From Viscum album (Eukaryota > Streptophyta > Magnoliopsida > Santalales > Viscaceae), in assembly GCA_963277665.1 (NCBI GenBank), contig OY728128.1:1351240356-1351304355 (forward strand): a stretch of DNA of 64,000 bases, written 5' to 3'. Positions 1 to 11,800 of the stretch are shown one piece after another; within the stretch, counting starts at the first letter, position 1, and every line of letters starts with the position of its first letter. The translations under genes were made by a program, and so were the position numbers. The notes beneath the pieces are model-generated. The model searched no databases. It saw nothing but the letters and a program-made list of their open reading frames with translations, and was not told where the DNA came from.

Positions 1-14
1 AATGTTTATGTTGA

Positions 15-730
15 TTATGTTTCACCCCTTTAATATGAGGAATGAATTTTCCTTATTAAGTGATGGTTGTGGCCTAGAATTACACAACTCATTGATGTAT
101 TGATAATTCACATGAGACAAATCAGTTGGCAAAATTAAAGGGGTTTTTACCTAGATATTTAAACTATATCTTCAAAGGTCTTTAAAATATTTTTTAGATG
201 TCTATAATTACACATTCCCTCATTATTATATTAGTTATTTATGTTCCATGTGATTATTTGATTAGTTAGAATATCCATGGTTAAGTTTCAAAATCATGTG
301 ATTATTTATATGGAATTATTTGATTATCATTTATTCATACCTTATTATTCTTCATGTCCATGTTATCTGTTTAGTAAAATGTGTTTCAGTTATTTACCTT
401 TTCATATTTATTATGATTTATGTATTCATGATATCTTTCATTATACACATACCCTAACTAAGAATTAGAGATCACACCTTTCTTATGTTTCCTTTCCCCA
501 TGATTCTAAGAAGTTTTTTATGATTGATATGAATGGATATGTTAAAGGGAATAAAGATCATATCAAATAAAATACTTTTTTGTATTTTATGTTTTCAAAT
601 GTATCATAAATTAATGTATTTATATAGTTTATAAAGACTTATAAACTATCCATTATTTTTTGATATGATTCCTTTTATCTTATGCCAATGTAATAAAGTA
701 ACCACTGAATTTCAGTAAGGTAGATATTAT
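15..730. repeat. AT-rich dispersed repeat, copy 1 of 3
   Basis: A non-coding AT-rich stretch that reappears, diverged but collinear, at about 30545-31245 and 50215-50925. Shared landmarks in order include a GTGATGG start block, a CCATGTGATTATT block, ATGGAATTATTTGAT, a CCCCA/TG block near 495 and AATGTAATAAAGTAACCA near 690. The other two copies sit inside the 19.65-kb tandem units and closely resemble each other, while this one is clearly older. The 63-aa reading frame here is low-complexity and is not treated as a gene. It may be part of an LTR or UTR of an unidentified element; no termini or target duplications were recognised. Confidence 0.7.
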
Positions 731-1330
731 AAGGGTTTTACTAATAATACAACCATATATTGATATTAAAAGTGGACATGGTTCTGAAACATATGCACAT
801 AGGGTTAATATCTATGAAAATGTCATGTTGGGATAGACTCGAGTGTTACCTAGTACATGATAATGGGCCTTACTGAGCACTTAGTTGGACACTCCTAGGG
901 GATTTTCTTGGGTCAATTCACATTTTCTTTACAAACCAGAATTAAGAATTTGAATAGATGATAACCAAGAATAACCAAGTTTAAACCTAAGGTGTCTTAT
1001 ATTAAAAATAAGGTGTCATTATTTATAAATACTATAAATTATTTTTTCATGATTATTTGGTTTCCACTTTGATTATTTTTTCTTACACTATGATTTTTGG
1101 TTTTAGTAAATGGAAGTAATAAGAATGAATTGGTTTAACATTGAATGTGATTTATAATGTATTAATGAGTAACCAAATGGGATAATTACTAGGGTGAATG
1201 GTATTGTGATTATGGATAGTTTGTTATCGTGGAATATGATTATTTTTTTACCTTAGTAATCTATCAGAATAACTAAAGTAGAGAGGGATAGAGCGCACTG
1301 AGAGATTGGGTGGTGGGGACCATATAAGAA
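731..1330. other. No gene seen; possible degenerate LTR/leader
   Basis: AT-rich DNA with stops in all frames. The block near 866-895 (CCTTACTGAGCACTTAG) resembles the central part of some plant Ty3/gypsy LTRs, and a gag-like relic follows downstream, so this may be the LTR and leader of a decayed plus-strand retroelement. This is inference only. Confidence 0.3.
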
Positions 1331-1610
1331 AGGAGATTAAGTTTCTTATATGTTGAGAATGTGGGAAGAAACACCTAGGTAAATTTCATAGAGTAATAAG
1401 AATATGTTTTGGGTGTGGAAAAGAAGGCCATAAAGAAAGTAATTTATGGGGAAAAAATTGAAAAGATCATTTTACATAATGTATGAGAATAATGGTCTCC
1501 CTAAGGTATTATAAATGGTTGAATGTTTTAAATGTGGAATGTATAGGCATTACAAAAATTGATTTCTTAGGTGGAAATATCATAAATAGAATCAAAAATT
1601 TTGTAATAGT
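1331..1610 (+). pseudogene. Decayed gag zinc-knuckle relic
   Basis: Short plus-strand stretches read as retroelement nucleocapsid knuckles. Near 1350-1380 the residues CGKKHLGKFH appear. At about 1405-1450 there is CFGCGKEGHKESN, a CX2CX4H core whose last Cys is lost. At about 1521-1570 there is CFKCGMYRHYKN, again CX2CX4H with the fourth ligand replaced. In-frame stops break every segment, so no protein can be made. CCHC knuckles mark Gag of Ty3/gypsy and Ty1/copia elements and bind genomic RNA. The lineage cannot be assigned. The relic ends before the CACTA insertion at 1815. Confidence 0.5.
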
Positions 1611-1811
1611 AATTTTTATACTATTGATGAAGAAGAGACTTCAAACGACATATGAAATGAAGGAGGTATTAAGGAATAAGATGATGAATCCTAGTTAATG
1701 GTTTAAGAATGAAGTGGAATGATTAATGTTCTTGTGTTTGTATTAAATATTTTTTTATAATAGTATTTTATCAATGATATTATAGTTATAATAATTATTA
1801 AATGTATTATT

Positions 1812-1836
1812 ATTCACTACCACAAAATAGGGCAAG
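1812..1836. repeat. CACTA left terminal inverted repeat and target duplication
   Basis: ATT (1812-1814) is followed by CACTACCACAAAATAGGGCA. It pairs with the right end over CACTACYACAAA and more loosely beyond. CACTA is the diagnostic terminal pentamer of the superfamily. Confidence 0.92.
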
Positions 1837-1847
1837 GGAAGTGCTTC

Positions 1848-2040
1848 CCTTTATCAACACTAAATAGAAAGCGCTGATAACGGGGTATGCCTTTATCAGC
1901 GCTATATAAAAGCACTGATAAAGGTAGATCTTTATCAGCACTAAAAAAGCTCTGATAAATGAATGTTTTATCAGCGCTTTTGTTTTAGGGATGATAAAAC
2001 ATACCTTTATCAGTGATTTTAATGAGAGCTGATAAAGGTT
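1848..2040. promoter_or_regulatory. Left subterminal repeat array of CACTA element
   Basis: About ten copies of a 12-mer close to TTTATCAGCGCT or its complement AGCGCTGATAAA occur in 190 bp, in alternating orientation, so neighbours form imperfect palindromes. In maize En/Spm, subterminal 12-bp motifs are the TNPA binding sites and overlap the promoter. By position and density these are the equivalent sites here. The binding role is inferred. Confidence 0.8.
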
Positions 2041-2069
2041 CTTTCAGTTTTTATTTAATAACCCTAACA

Positions 2070-2375
2070 GGCCATCCTCGCTTGCACGCGGTCAAGCTCT
2101 CGCGGAAGCTGAACCAGTCCCCTCGCCGCCGCGACCTCTTCCTCCTCCTCCTCGTCCTCCTCCTTCTCCGACACCGTCGCCGCCTCCACCCCCGCTCCCG
2201 CTACCGCGACCGTCGCTGCCTCTACCGCCTCCACCCTCGCTGCTGTGACCGCCGCTGCCTCTGCCGCCACCGCCACCTCCACCTCTGCTGCCGCCGCCGC
2301 TTTTCCGCCACCGCCGCCTCCTCTTCTGGCGCTGCCTCCGCTTCCCCCGCTACCATTATTGATATTCATTTTCAG
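2070..2375 (+). promoter_or_regulatory. GC-rich leader exon (Spm downstream-control-like)
   Basis: A sharp GC-rich island in an AT-rich element, made mainly of CCG, CCT and CTC triplets with many CpG sites. It ends in a good splice donor, TTCAG then GTAATT, at 2375/2376. The order of TIR, subterminal motifs, GC-rich leader and splice donor matches the first exon and methylation-sensitive downstream control region of maize Spm. Long frames exist on both strands (plus Arg/Leu-rich, minus Gly/Ala/Glu-rich), but both are what triplet-biased GC-rich DNA gives by chance. The regulatory role is inferred. Confidence 0.6.
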
Positions 2376-3650
2376 GTAATTTTTTTTTCTACCGCTTGAA
2401 TTGAACGTGTGAAATCCTGATTTAAGGTGTTATTGAAAGAGTCAATGGATTATTGATATTATTGAGCTCTTTATTTAATCCTTGCACCTCAATAAACACC
2501 TATTGAATCTTGTTTCATGGGTTAGATGTTCTTGAACTCTTTTATGGACACCCCTTGAGTGTGACAAGTAAAATTATCCCTTTAATGTCAAATTATTAAC
2601 TACCCTGAACACCTATTTAGCTTACGTCAAAGCTTTTAAATGAGGTTTCCCTTGATACAAGGGTATATAAATGGAATTGAAGACACATTATAGGTGTTTG
2701 TCCTAGATTCTTAATGGAATTTACCATGTAGGAAATTTCCATGTTGATTGTGGCCCATTTTGAAGACCATTTGAGCCTTATTAGTGAATTTTCCATTCTT
2801 GGTAAAATTGAATGTGTAATAATAATGAGGAGTGAATTTTACATGATGGATTTATTTTAATTTAGTTAATTAATTAAATGAATTGAAATGATATATAATG
2901 GGTTGAAAGGGAACACCGTCTACTGCATGTTATATAGAATGATAATTGTGTTTTTCATTTCGTTGAATGAAATTGTACATGGATAATAGGACATATGAGA
3001 TGTTTTTATTCATGTTTTGTAATATAAATATTAATGTGAATAATGCCTTACTTATAAAAATGGTCCTAATTAAATTGATGGATGGGAGGTAATTCCCCAT
3101 TCTAGTTAAAATTAAAATAAACCTTTATAGAGGATAACATAAGATGGTAAGGTAATTGTTGAGAATATAGGCAAATCACACTCCCTTACATCGGGTGTTG
3201 AGTATAACATATCGCACCACAAATACTCATAGGATGTTGGGCTTTTTTCACCACACCAATTTCTTAGAGTTATTACATAATGGCTTACTCCCCATCCTGA
3301 GTTCCATCTAGTTCACATTGTTCTATGCTTGATCACTATTATGGTTAGATTTCTTTTCTCGAGGTATGTGATCCTTCTAATTCCTATTTGGATTTGTTTG
3401 CACCTATGGTTTGAATAAAAATTAGTGATCAGATAGTGATTTCTATCAATAAATTTAAATTTATTTGCATGCATTGTCTTTTGGGGTTTGTGGGATGTGG
3501 TAAATGGTGTACTCGGTTTTAGATTATTTTATTCTCAGGGGTTTCCCCTATTTAATGCTTTCTTTTTAGTTGGAAATCTTCTCTACTGTGCACCTCTCCT
3601 CTGCCACGTACTCACCTCTGCCATATGCTAAACGACACCTTCGTGGTGAG
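2376..3650. other. No gene seen; probable first intron of CACTA element
   Basis: AT-rich DNA following the donor at 2375, with no frame of note. A large first intron before the transposase coding exon would explain it. Confidence 0.4.
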
Positions 3651-3880
3651 TTTTCTCCTGTTACTCATTGGTTTCCTCTTGTTCGCATGTTATTACTGTT
3701 TGATATTGATGGTTATAATGTGAAATGTATGGGCTAAACGCCCCGCTGAAAATTGTGGCCATTGGTGGTCCTTGTTTGCGCACTAAATGAATTGAATGTT
3801 GGTTGGTTCTTGTTGAACATTGGAATATATAAATTTGTAATATATGTATACTTGACTTATGAATGAACACCCTAGTATGA
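3651..3880. repeat. Internal 230-bp direct repeat, copy 1
   Basis: Nearly identical to 4847-5077 at a constant offset of 1196 bp. Both start TTTTCTCCTGTTACTCATTGG and keep the same order through GGCCATTGGTGGTCCTTGTT and ATTGAATGTTGGTTGG. The minus-strand 83-aa frame here is not conserved in the other copy and is not a gene. Confidence 0.88.
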
Positions 3881-4154
3881 TAAAACTTCTGTGATAACCC
3901 CTGAATTAACAAACAAAATTAAATAAGGGATGCTTTGTAAAATCTAAAATTTTGATTGTTTGGTTTGTATGGTGTTGTGATTGAGGTGTCATGCTTATAA
4001 AAGATTCTTCCACCTAATGTGGTTTTCTATGGGAATGCAGCAATAGAGACTTTATAGGGGAACATGAATAGAACTAGAGATTGGGAAGGACTCAAACACT
4101 CCTCTGATAATATGTAGCTAAAGTCCAATTGGAAGTTTTGGTCAAGGGAGGGGA

Positions 4155-4454
4155 TGTTGTACCACCATGCAGGAATGACAGTATAAGGAAGAGTATATAT
4201 CATATAGGGAGTCTGGCTCCAGCCTAGGGTTTAGGGGCTGGTCATATGCATGTTATGTAGTCTACTATAGCTATTGTGGATTCTTGATCATCTACTGTCA
4301 ATGGTACAATTCCTATATCATCTACCCTTTATTTTATTGTTTTATAAAAGAGAATCACATTTCTTTTTTTAACTCATTTTGTAAATGTTTTAGGCTTGGA
4401 GGTGTAAAGCTTGGATAGTGTTATCACCATCGACACACTATTGGTATTATAGTC
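4155..4454 (+). mobile_element. Possible Ty1/copia LTR remnant with primer-site-like tail
   Basis: A purine tract AAGGGAGGGGA (about 4144-4154) leads into TGTTGTACCACC. About 282 bp later the sequence reaches ACACA and then TGGTATTATAGTC (4442-4454), close to the tRNA-iMet primer site TGGTATCAGAGC. This gives polypurine tract, LTR (TG...CA) and primer site in a row, the arrangement expected where internal, LTR and internal sequences meet after recombination. No coding remains are seen, so the call is tentative. Confidence 0.4.
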
Positions 4455-4846
4455 CAAGAATATAACATGTTGCAAGGAATGATCTCTAGATATTGGTGGT
4501 TATCATTTATTTTTTGAACCACCCATGATTTATATGATAATATTTTATTTTAGTTTTGTTATGGATTAGTTTGTTTTATAACAATCCAAAATAATTTGTT
4601 CCCATACGAGAGTTACCTTTTTATCTCTAAAATACATAGAGTTATTTTCAATTGGATGAGAGGAATCTTCTATCTGGTCATATAGAACCAATTCAATCTA
4701 TATTGTATTTTCTCATGGCTCAAATTGTCAGGCATGTTGTAGATGTTTTTAAAATGTTGTAGGATTATTTTTCCCCAATGGTAGTACATTTTTAGGATGT
4801 TTTCACTGATGAGGTAAAAAATTTTATTCTTAATAAAGAGATAAAC

Positions 4847-5077
4847 TTTTCTCCTGTTACTCATTGGTTTTCTCTTGTTTTCATGTTATTACTGTTTGAT
4901 AATTATGGTTATAATGTGAAATGTACGGGCTAAAGGCCCCACTGAAAATCATGGCCATTGGTGGTCCTTGTTTGCACACTAAATGAATTGAATGTTGGTT
5001 GGTTCTTGTTGAACATTGGAATATATAAATTTGTAATTTACGTATACTTGAATTATGAATGAAGACCCTAGGATGAC
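4847..5077. repeat. Internal 230-bp direct repeat, copy 2
   Basis: Second copy of 3651-3880, with scattered substitutions such as CACGGG/TATGGG and AAAGGCC/AAACGCC. The copies flank about 970 bp that includes the copia-like LTR remnant. Confidence 0.88.
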
Positions 5078-5510
5078 ATGTGTTTTACTTCACTCACACC
5101 ATGTATAGATACCATAGAGACTTGATGTGTATAGACTATACACCCCTAGTGGTCATGTAAGGACTGCACACCGTGTATTCCAAAAAAATGTGATGCATAG
5201 CTGGTGAGGTGACTCAATATGTATCTAAAGTACATGCCTTTAGATCATGTTGTTCTAAATGTCATGTATTTTCTAAGGCATCATTCAGACTTTGTAATAC
5301 TAACTTGGAATAAATTTGATATATGTCAGATTAAATCAGGTATCTTATACATACACGATGTTCACCCTACTGGACACACCATGTATATGGATTTTACATG
5401 TGTTTAAAGGCATTTGTACCATGATTTGTTTTTATAAAACCCAAACAATGCTACCTGATTAATTAAAACATAATATTAGGCAAGTTCTCGAGATCGAACC
5501 CATAAAGACG
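5078..5510. other. No gene seen; upstream of transposase start
   Basis: AT-rich. It contains two or three loosely repeated ACACC-ATGTATA phrases (about 5096-5165 and 5375-5400). An AG near 5478 could be the splice acceptor for the transposase exon. Confidence 0.35.
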
Positions 5511-8500
5511 ATGAATATGAATAAAGAATGGATGAATGCCAATCGGTTGACAAAAGAGTATGAAGATGGAATGAAAGAGTTTATCAAGTTTGAAGAAGAT
5601 CATGCATGTGACCCTTCTCAAATCCTTTGTCCGTGTTTACACTGTTGTTATCAAGACAAATTAGTCTAGAGGAGTTGGAAGAACACCTGATCTATCACGA
5701 AATAGATCGAAGTTATACATGTTGTAATAAACAAGGGGAAAAACCCAATGTAGGTAGTGACTCAGATAACACGACATTTTATAGATCATCTGATATGATT
5801 AGAAGTGTGAATAGTGAAGACGATTGTATGGAGGGTGTGATTACAGATGTGAATGATGATGAAGATCGTATTGAGGAAATGACAAGGACAGTTGAAGATG
5901 AACTTCGTGATTTCCCAAAATTGTTTGAGAAGTTAAAGAGTTGTGAAAAAATCCCATTGTATGATGGTTGCACTAAATATACAACATTGTCAGCCGTATT
6001 GAAGCTGTATAATTTGAAAGCAGGCAACGGGTGGAGTGACGCCAGTTTTACGGAACTACTTGCTCTCCTGAATGACATTCTCCCAGAAGATAATGAACTC
6101 CCAAGCCGAACATATGATGCCAAATGAATGCTATGATAGATGGGTATGATCTCTGAAATAATACATGCATGCCCGAATGACTGTATATTGTTTTGCAATG
6201 ACCACAAATCACTTAAAGAATGCCCAAAGTGTGGTGCTTCCTGATACAAGAAAGATGATTCTAGTCTTATGAAAGTTGTATGGTAGTTTCCAATCATTCC
6301 TAGGTTTAGATGCTTATACAGAAGTGAGGAGACTGCAGGACAATTGACATGGTATGCAGATATAAGAATGAAAGTTGGGAAACTACGTCACCCTGTAGAC
6401 TCTCCTCAGTGGAAGAGAATTGATCACGAGTATCCTGAATTTGGGAACGAGTCGAGAAACCTTCGTCTGGCGTTATCTACAGATGGGGTGAATCCTTTTG
6501 GTTTTCAAAGTAGAAGTCACAGTACATGGCCGGTTATGTTGGTAAATTATAATTTACCACCGTGGTTATGCATGAAACGAAAATACATCATTTTATCTAT
6601 GCTTATATGAGGACCAAAACAACCGGGTAATGATATTGATGTTTATTTGGCCCCGTTGATCGAGGATTTGAAAATATTGTGGGATTCAGGTGTTACAATG
6701 TATGATGCTTACAAAAATGAACAGTTCACTTTGAAATCCATGTTGTATAGGATGATAAATGACTTTCCTGCTTATGGAAATTTTTCAGGATATAACATTA
6801 AAGGAACTCAAGGGTGTCCCGTTTGCGAACAAGGTACACAGTCAATTAGGTTGAAACATTCATCAAAAACCATGTTTCTATGACATCGCATATTTCTACC
6901 CCAAAGACATAAGTACCTATCTTGGACAACATCATTCGATGGATGTTCAGAGTAACGTACAAAACTGTCTCCACTAACAGGTGATCAATTGTTTGAGAAA
7001 GTAAAAGATTTGGACACTACTTTTGGTAAACCGTTTTCGAAAAACCTTACGAAAACTGGTTGGAAAAAGAGATAAGTTTTTTTTGAATTACTATACTGGA
7101 ATTGTCTATATGTCAGACATTTTCTTGATGTTATGCATGTTGAAAAAAATATATGTGATAGTGTCATCGACACGTTGCTAAATGCACCTGAAAAAACAAA
7201 CGATAGAATTAAGGCTAGATTGGACATGGTTGAGATGGGAATACGAGAAGAGTTGGCACCAGTGAAGGGTGAAAAATGAACATTTCTTCCTCCTGCTTCT
7301 TACACTCTTTCCAGGCAGAAGAGATATCAGTTTTGCAACTTCTTGAATGACGTAAAGGTTCCATAGGGGTATTAATCAAATATCAAGAACATCGTTTCAA
7401 TAGGAGATTTAAAATTAAAGGGTTTGAAATCACATGACTGCCATGTTTTGATGCAAGATCTAATTTCTATAGCTTTATGTTGCATTTTTTCCAAGAATAT
7501 CCGCCATACATTAACAGAGCTCTGATTCTTCTTCAAAGATATATGCAGTAGAGTTATAGACCCAGAGAAATTTCCAACTATGGAAAGATAAATTTCCGTC
7601 ATATTATGTGAATTAGAAATGTTCTTCCTGACGAAATTTTTCAATATGATGGTTCATTTAATGGTTCATTTGGTGAGAGAGATTCGACTATGTGGTCCTG
7701 TACATTATAGATGGATGTACCCCATTGAACGGTATATGAAGATTTTGAAAGGGTATGTCAAAAACCGAAGTCGGCCAGAGGGTTGTATTGCGGAGCAATA
7801 TATTGTTGAGGAAACTGTTGAATTTTGTACCGAATACCTATCTGGTTTGGAAATCATTGGCCTACCAAAATCTCCTCACACTGAACGGCTTGAGGGTGAA
7901 GGAATTTCTGGAAGAGAGGTTGTCAAAATCAAAATTACATATCGGGAGCAGGCCCACCTTTACGTTTTTCATAACCGTTTCGACATTGACCCATATGTTC
8001 AAAAACACAAAACAATTCTTAGGCGTTTGAATCCTTCTATGGCTGAAAAATGGATATCAGATACACATAATTAACAGTTTATAGGATGGTTTCGAGACTA
8101 TATTTTTAAGAAGTTAGATGAAAATCTAGACTCAATTTCAGAACGACTTCGATGGCTGGCTGGAGGAGCAAGTGTTTACGCATTATCTTACAATGCTTAT
8201 GCAGTTAACAGTTATACATTCTATACTAATGATCATGATGAAGACAGTACCATGCAGAATTGTGGGGTTACACTTGTGGATGAGGTGATGCATGTTTCCA
8301 GTTCTAAAGACAAAAATCCAATTTATGCGAATATGTCATACTTTGGAATCAACAGACGAATATGAGAGTTGGATTATATGAAATTCAAAGTGCTGATTTT
8401 TCAATGCAAGTGGGTTGATAATAGGAGTGCTGTTAAAATAGATGAATTAGAATTCGTGAAAGTTGATTTTAGTAAGGTAGGGGAGAAAGACGAACCATTT

Positions 8501-8743
8501 ATAATTGAATCACAGGAAGTACAAGTATTTTATGTTCTAGACCCCGCAAACCGAAATTGGTCAATTGTTCTGTTATTGACCAAAACAATTGAAGGGTCAG
8601 ATGAAAGTTCAATGGAGGTTGACCCTTTTATAGGGACTTCACAATCATTTCGCAGTGGTCCAATTGTAGACGGAATTTTGTATGCCATAGGAGACCACAA
8701 TGAAGGAATTTACATAGTTGATAGAGGAGTCAAATCTCTTTAG
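5511..8743 (+). pseudogene. TNP2/TNPD-type CACTA transposase, broken
   Basis: The reading starts with MNMNKEWMNANRL at 5511. Domains follow the family order. A transposase-associated domain with the Cys motif CPCLHCC lies at about 5511-5720. The TNP2 catalytic region (Transposase_21) spans roughly 5990-7260, with recognisable blocks such as GNFSGYNIKGTQGCPVC and HFLDVMHVEKNICDS. A DUF4218 region at about 7619-8074 includes VREIRLCGPVHYRWMYP. A DUF4216 region at about 8369-8743 includes CKWVDN and QVFYVLDPANRNW. A single-base deletion near 5662 shifts the frame early, and many stops interrupt the TNP2 part. A short in-frame duplication at about 7649-7672 repeats MVHL. Intact proteins of this family bind element ends and catalyse excision and insertion. 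This copy cannot. Confidence 0.9.
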
Positions 8744-8880
8744 ACTTTAAAGAAAAAAAAGAGAGTACAATAATCAGGTTATTTGTTTATTGTAACATAC
8801 ATTGTGTTACGTTATGTTATTATCTGTTCTCTTCAATTTTTATGTAATCTAAATTAAATATTAAACAACTTCTGCAGATA

Positions 8881-11800
8881 ATGACTTCTGCACCTGCTGA
8901 TGCGCCCAATCCCGAGGCACAAAAGGTCTCTCAACCAACAGCTGGTGGTCCCACTACAGAGCAACAACAGGTTTCTCAACCAGATGCTGGTGGTCCCAGT
9001 GCAGAGCAACAATAGGTTTCTCAACCTGTTGTTGCTGGTCCCAGTGATGAGGTACAACAGGTTTCTCAACCTGTTGCTGCTGGTCCCATTGCCAATGCTA
9101 GTGCTCTGGGGGAAGATATTGATGCTACTTCTGAGGAAATGGTAGGAAATGAAACCCTTGAAAGCGCAAAACAAACAAGAGTGTCGTAGTTTTACAGTGT
9201 TAGCCAAAATCCTTATGTCAAAAGAAAAAAGCATCAAATTTGAGGTGGGATGGAATAAGCGAGGCCAACATGTTAACCCCAACAGATCCATCTTTATTAG
9301 CTACATTGAAATCGTCACTCGGCAACGTGTTCCGATTGATGTACAGTCGTGGCACCATGTTGTCACCGGGATGAAGAAACTAATGTGGGAAGAGATTACG
9401 GTAACATTATGATATAATTTTTTTAATTTATTAAAATAAAATAAAATACCAAAACATTGACTTACTCTTCATCATCCATTACAGAGTGCATTTATAGTAT
9501 ATGTCTCGCATAAGGAACATGTATTAAGAGTTGCAGGAAGGATTCATAGAGGTTTCCACACAATTTTAACAAAAAATCATCTTAAAGATACAGAAGGGAA
9601 AATCAAGACACACCCACCTACTCTTTACGCACACTTGATATCCCAAGGAGCGTGGGATGTGTTTAGCAACTGTTGTGGGGAGAATACTTTTCAGGTACAT
9701 TGTGTGGGGTAATATGTTGTTTGACATTTTCTTGTATTCATCACTCTTATTGACAGTTTTTTATTTATGAAACTACTATTGAGTGCTGAAAATAAAAAAC
9801 GCGCAATAGAACCAGCGTACCCTTACCGTAAAGCAAGGATGGGGTACGCTGAACTTGAGAAAAAATTAGTACGTCTTTTAAATCTACCCTACTACTAGTA
9901 TGTGACATAAAACAACACCATAATGATGTTTCTCTATTTATATGCAGATTGATGAATTGAAATCGAAAGCCATATCCATCCCACGACATGTGCTATGGAA
10001 GGAGGCTCGTGTAAATAAAGAGGTGATATTGATAGATGAAAACACACAAAAAGTGTGGGAAACATGTGTAAGTATGACATAATATAAATTTGAGTTTCTT
10101 TAAATTGCTATTACATTACAATAACTACTTATTTTTCTATATTTTCTATCTGAAATAGTCACAAGAATCAACAACAACCACACCAGATGCAGACATACTT
10201 TCAACAGCCTTGAAGCGGCCAGAAAAGTATGGCCGCGTCAGAGGTGCGGGTTTTGGGGTGATACCCCAAACATATTTTCAAAAACAAAAACAAGCGGGGG
10301 ATCAAAATGAAAAAAAGGAAAAGCTGCAAGAAAAATTATCTATTTTTCAATAAGAATTACAATACCAGAGAGAGATGATAGCAAAATTGATGGGGGAGAG
10401 GAAAATAGAAGAAACAACTCAACAACAACTCATGCATGACGATCTCTCCCCACCCCCACCAGCTTTAAGGCGATCCATTCCCCTAAAAAACCTGACTTAT
10501 ATGAGGAAATAAATGTTTTAATAATTGTTTCTGTGAAATTTGATTTACATAGACACTGATACCTTTCCTGTACTAATATTCCATAGGGTGAAAATGACTG
10601 TGATTTATATTTATCAACTCTCACCTATCGCCTTGTAGTGAGGGCAACAGTGTTCAATACGCAAAACGACATGCTATTCAATAAAAAACTTCCAAAAGAC
10701 AATCTTAGAGTGTCAATTAACGCAGCTAATGAGCCGAGTGCCGAGCTACCTGTTCCAAATGATGATGATGACATTCATACGGTTGAACGAGCTGTTGGAA
10801 CATTCATCGCATGGATGATATTTCTTACAAAAAAACATGTCGACAAAAAGGTATTCATTTCTAATTTATTTTTCAAGCTGGACCTTTAACATTTAATGAA
10901 AAAAGGTCTGAACCGATGACTGTTATTACAGAATGACAAAGAATGTGGGGTGAAATGAAATATCAGCTCAAAACTATCTCAAGAATCAACCAACCGATTG
11001 AAACTGTCTACTTAGAGCACCTTCACCTCGCCCGTTCTATATCCATAGTTAATATCATTGCAGGCTCATGTGGATACAAAGTTGAAAGACGACATCACTC
11101 ACATAGTTGATTTCAAAAAAGATATGTATGGAGAGGAGATATCAGATTTCATTAGTGCTGAAAATGTAAATGAACTCCTCAAGTATGAATGGTTACGCGC
11201 CTCAGTTGTAAATGTATACATGAGGTAAGTTTTCAATACTTGATTTTAAAAAAGCTGATATACTCTGATAATTTTTACTAAATACATTTTATATTTGTCA
11301 CAGACATATACATGAAAAACAATTGAAGTGATTTCCCCAGGAACAAAAATTTGGAGTCATTAGTCCTCACACCACATCTTCAAAAGTGGAAATAGATTTT
11401 GTTAAAGAGGCTGCAATAATGTCATCCCTGCTCAAATCATTTGAAAACAAAATTACGGATGACATACTCTTTTTAATACCAACGATGCAGGGTTAAAACT
11501 CTACAATTTAATCATAGAAACTATATTTTCATTTCTTTATTTACTTATTCCTTTTTGTATTTTTAGGGATCATTGGATGCTGATTGCAGTCAATTTGGAT
11601 ACTCCAAAGATTTATTTTATGGATTCAACGCATGGATATCCAACAAACCAACCACGCATGATGGCGTTTGTTAATTTGTAATACACTAGATCCAACATTT
11701 TAAAACTAAACATCTAGTTATATAATTTATGTTATCTTTTAATGGGGATTCTATTATGATAGGGCAGTGCATCAATATCATCTAACACATGGAATGAATC

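Noticed and set aside
2064..2369. 101-codon minus-strand Gly/Ala/Glu-rich frame and 128-codon plus-strand frame over the same DNA
   Set aside because: Both come from triplet-biased GC-rich DNA. The position fits a non-coding leader exon of the CACTA element.
5779..6297. 172-codon minus-strand frame
   Set aside because: It is antisense to the TNP2-type transposase, which has clear domain matches on the plus strand.
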